16,689 bases of DNA from positions 1 to 16,689 of the forward strand of contig JANOBV010000131.1 in NCBI GenBank assembly GCA_031411835.1, in the 5' to 3' direction. Source of the DNA: JADKIH01 sp031411835. Its GTDB lineage: Bacteria > Bacteroidota > Bacteroidia > AKYH767-A > 2013-40CM-41-45. Shown here in pieces: positions 14,908 to 16,689 of the stretch; positions within the stretch are counted from its first letter, which is position 1; every line of letters begins with the position of its first letter. The notes under the pieces were generated by a model. The model made no database searches. It saw nothing but the letters and a program-made list of their open reading frames with translations, and had not been told where the DNA came from. The translations under genes and the position numbers were made by a program.

Positions 14908-14958
14908 TTTTCGCCACGAATTCACGAATAAAAAACATTCGTGCATTCGTGGCGAAAA
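14908..14958. repeat. 22-bp inverted repeat between recA and the PspC gene
   Basis: The arms 14908-14929 and 14937-14958 are reverse complements at 21 of 22 positions with a 7-nt loop. Each arm holds the near-tandem words CACGAATTCACGAAT. Of the 374-nt gap 14651-15024, the part 14651-14907 is AT-rich with no recognisable gene; a 98-residue reading frame there has no family resemblance or promoter and is discounted. Confidence 0.85.
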
Positions 14959-14967
14959 ATAATATAC

Positions 14968-14996
14968 AAAAAACGCCCCACCTCCCGGCAGAGCGT
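14968..14996 (-). terminator. Intrinsic terminator after the PspC gene
   Basis: On the minus strand, ACGCTCT (14996-14990) can pair with GGGGCGT (14979-14973) using two or three G-U pairs, around a 10-nt loop, followed by six T residues (14973-14968). It lies 29 nt beyond the stop of the shifted reading frame at 15025. Confidence 0.65.
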
Positions 14997-15024
14997 CCTC
15001 TTATAAAAATTTAGGTGTTATCAT

Positions 15025-15118
15025 TTATTCTTCGTTGTACTTGATCTTTTTCTTTTTGCCATTGGATTTAATTTGAACTCCATTGCTGTCTATTTTTACA
15101 TATGATTCATCGCCGTTT
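15025..15118 (-). other. Probable frameshifted 3' end of the PspC gene
   Basis: Near 15116-15118 (AAA on the minus strand) the current frame runs through DETAMNHM to a stop at 15096. The -1 frame instead continues GDESYVKIDSNGVQIKSNG and then KKKKIKYNEE to TAA at 15025-15027. The shifted segment repeats the pattern of the preceding NSHVKIDENGVYISGDE, strong internal evidence that it is genuine coding sequence. One extra A in the AAA run would restore a continuous frame. No classical slippery heptamer is seen, so a sequencing or assembly indel or a real mutation is more likely than programmed frameshifting. Confidence 0.8.
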
Positions 15119-16689
15119 CGTCACCGCTTATATAAACACCGTTCTCGTCAATTTTGACATGACTGTTTTTACCATTGATATTTACAGTGCCGCCGCCAAT
15201 TGTATTTTCTGTTCCATCACAATCAACGCAAGTCAATCCTCTTTCTGTCATCAACCAGTTCTTACCTAGCATATCGCTGTCATAGATATTCTGCACATTA
15301 TCGATATCATAAATGAAGTGATCAAGTGAAGGATCTAAATAGACCTTTGCTCCAACAGGAACTTTAAATAACAACTGTACTTTTTGTCCACGATACTTTT
15401 CGTTTTTATCAATTAAGAATCGTTTGTTGAATTTCATGACAGAATCAAATTGCGATAATGAATATGAAATATGTGTTGATCTGTCTGATGCTTCCTTATT
15501 AGAAGAACCACGTGAGTATAACATTTGAACTAATTGGAATGAATCATTTGGGCTTTTTACTACATCTAAATGAATATCGCCTGACTGTAATTGTCCGTCT
15601 TTCATTTTCAAAAAGAACTCGCCATTCCAGTCATCACTCCCCCATTTATCATAGTATTTCTTTTCCCCTTGGTCCTCATTCTTATTCTCCATTTCAAGGA
15701 CAATTGACTTGTTTGTTGGTTGTGTAATTGGCATTACTTGTCGAACACTTGAACTTTCAGAAAATTCTGTACCAACCTTTACACCTAATACGATACAAAC
15801 TACTAAAGCCATTAGCCATAATCCAAGAGCTGTGAATCCTACGATCTTTGACGACTTTTGGATATTAAAGAGCATTCGTGCTCCTGCGTAAGCAAGCATT
15901 AGGAAAGGAATTGCAATCAATAGTACTGCGCAAATAAATGCTAATCCAAATTGGAATCCGTCGGGGAATACATGTCTGAGGAATTCAGGGATATGAGTTC
16001 CGGGTAATTTGAATAATGCAAGTATTGAGAAGAACATTGCAACACCAATCACAAGACCGATAAATAAGAAGAAGATGGCAATTAATTTACCGATGAAAAG
16101 AAACAAGTATTTAAATATTGTTCCTACCCCTTCAAAGAATCGACTAACGAAAGTGTTTTTTTTTGGCTTACTTCCTTCTTGAACATTTTTTTCAATGCTG
16201 GAAACATTCACGGCCTCGCCTCTCATCTTCAATTTTTCAACTGAAGATTCAGCTTGAGGGATGATGATCCATAATATTACATATAACAAGAATCCTGAAC
16301 CAAAGAATACTAATGCACCGGCGAATATCAAACGAATCCATACCGGATCGATGTCGAAGTATGCTGCGATACCGGAACAAACACCGCCGACAACTTTCTC
16401 ATCAGGATTACGATATAATCTTTTTTGTGTTTTACCATCTGAAATAGGTTCTTCAGGAACTTCACGCTGATTTTCTGAATCAGAGAATTGATCAGGGCGA
16501 CCCATTTGTAGAGTTACTTCCTCTACATCCGATAAAGTGATGACCTGTTTACTGAACTTCACTCTTTCCTGAAACATTTCAGCGATGCGGGATTCTATAT
16601 CCTGCATGATTTCATCGCGTCCTTCTGCAGTTGTAAAGTGCAGGCGGATGGATTCCAGATACGCTTTGAATCTCTCGTAAGCGTTCTCA
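15096..16689 (-). CDS. PspC-domain membrane protein, 5' end beyond the window
   Basis: The frame is open to the window edge: 27 codons upstream of the ATG at 16607 encode ENAYERFKAYLESIRLHF and then TTAEGRDEI, conserved in the Bacteroidota PspC-like proteins as I know them, so the true start lies outside the window. Counting from 16607, the N-terminal cytoplasmic helical segment is followed by a PspC domain at about 61-119 (RLYRNPDEKVVGGVCSGIAA, then FDIDPVWIRLIF and a transmembrane helix), further hydrophobic segments at about 165-198, 218-248 and 255-278, and a polar C-terminal domain from about 285, predicted extracytoplasmic. PspC domains in other bacteria act in envelope-stress (phage shock) responses, but no pspA/B partners are visible; the role here is inferred only. 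The 3' end appears frameshifted. Confidence 0.88.
   Translation of the reverse strand, partial: ENAYERFKAYLESIRLHFTTAEGRDEIMQDIESRIAEMFQERVKFSKQVITLSDVEEVTLQMGRPDQFSDSENQREVPEEPISDGKTQKRLYRNPDEKVVGGVCSGIAAYFDIDPVWIRLIFAGALVFFGSGFLLYVILWIIIPQAESSVEKLKMRGEAVNVSSIEKNVQEGSKPKKNTFVSRFFEGVGTIFKYLFLFIGKLIAIFFLFIGLVIGVAMFFSILALFKLPGTHIPEFLRHVFPDGFQFGLAFICAVLLIAIPFLMLAYAGARMLFNIQKSSKIVGFTALGLWLMALVVCIVLGVKVGTEFSESSSVRQVMPITQPTNKSIVLEMENKNEDQGEKKYYDKWGSDDWNGEFFLKMKDGQLQSGDIHLDVVKSPNDSFQLVQMLYSRGSSNKEASDRSTHISYSLSQFDSVMKFNKRFLIDKNEKYRGQKVQLLFKVPVGAKVYLDPSLDHFIYDIDNVQNIYDSDMLGKNWLMTERGLTCVDCDGTENTIGGGTVNINGKNSHVKIDENGVYISGDETAMNHM

Noticed and set aside
14718..15014. 98-residue plus-strand reading frame
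   Set aside because: It runs through an inverted repeat and a terminator on AT-rich sequence, with no recognisable domain.
15110..15125. Programmed -1 ribosomal frameshift in the PspC gene
   Set aside because: No X-XXY-YYZ slippery heptamer or obvious downstream stimulator; a one-base indel is simpler.

Overview
The window looks like a chromosomal segment of a low-GC Bacteroidota genome, finer placement not possible. Evidence: a type IX secretion (T9SS) C-terminal sorting domain on a secreted protein; promoter candidates of the Bacteroidota type (TTG, about 19 nt, TAnnTTTG); almost no Shine-Dalgarno sequences before start codons; a Bacteroidota-style PspC protein; and the thrS-infC-rpmI-rplT cluster. 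Nearly everything is housekeeping. I see no phage, IS element, CRISPR array, rRNA or tRNA.

Layout. 1-240: intergenic, with a perfect 28-bp inverted repeat. 241-1858 (+): yggS (PLP homeostasis) and an EamA-family transporter. 1990-3339 (+): secreted beta-propeller-like T9SS cargo protein. 3357-3785 (-): aroQ. 3914-6050 (+): xerD, a secreted GH16-like protein and a DUF486 membrane protein, closely packed. 6140-8166 (+): acyl-CoA carboxylase carboxyltransferase subunit and a MazG/PRA-PH-like pyrophosphohydrolase. 8263-11608 (+): thrS, infC, rpmI, rplT, closed by a strong UUCG-loop terminator. 11845-12840 (-): TPR lipoprotein. 12841-13603: non-coding region dominated by a 75-bp tandem repeat array with a palindromic core. 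13604-14650 (-): recA. 15025-16689 (-): PspC-domain membrane protein, cut at its 5' end by the window edge and apparently frameshifted near its 3' end.

Three gene models depart from a simple ATG reading. infC starts at ATA behind a perfect AAGGAGG. The N-terminus of xerD extends upstream of every ATG/GTG/TTG and most likely starts at CTG. The last codons of the PspC gene continue in the -1 frame to a stop just before a terminator.

The most unusual non-genic signal is that most of the larger intergenic gaps hold a different long inverted repeat or tandem array built from short near-repeated words, several beginning at or within a few bases of a stop codon. The 75-bp array downstream of recA is the most elaborate: four full copies plus a partial one, two diverged inverted relatives nearby, paired changes in the palindromic stem and a higher-order alternation. 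I infer a non-coding DNA or RNA structural element family rather than a gene, although the array is open as a 25-residue repeat peptide.
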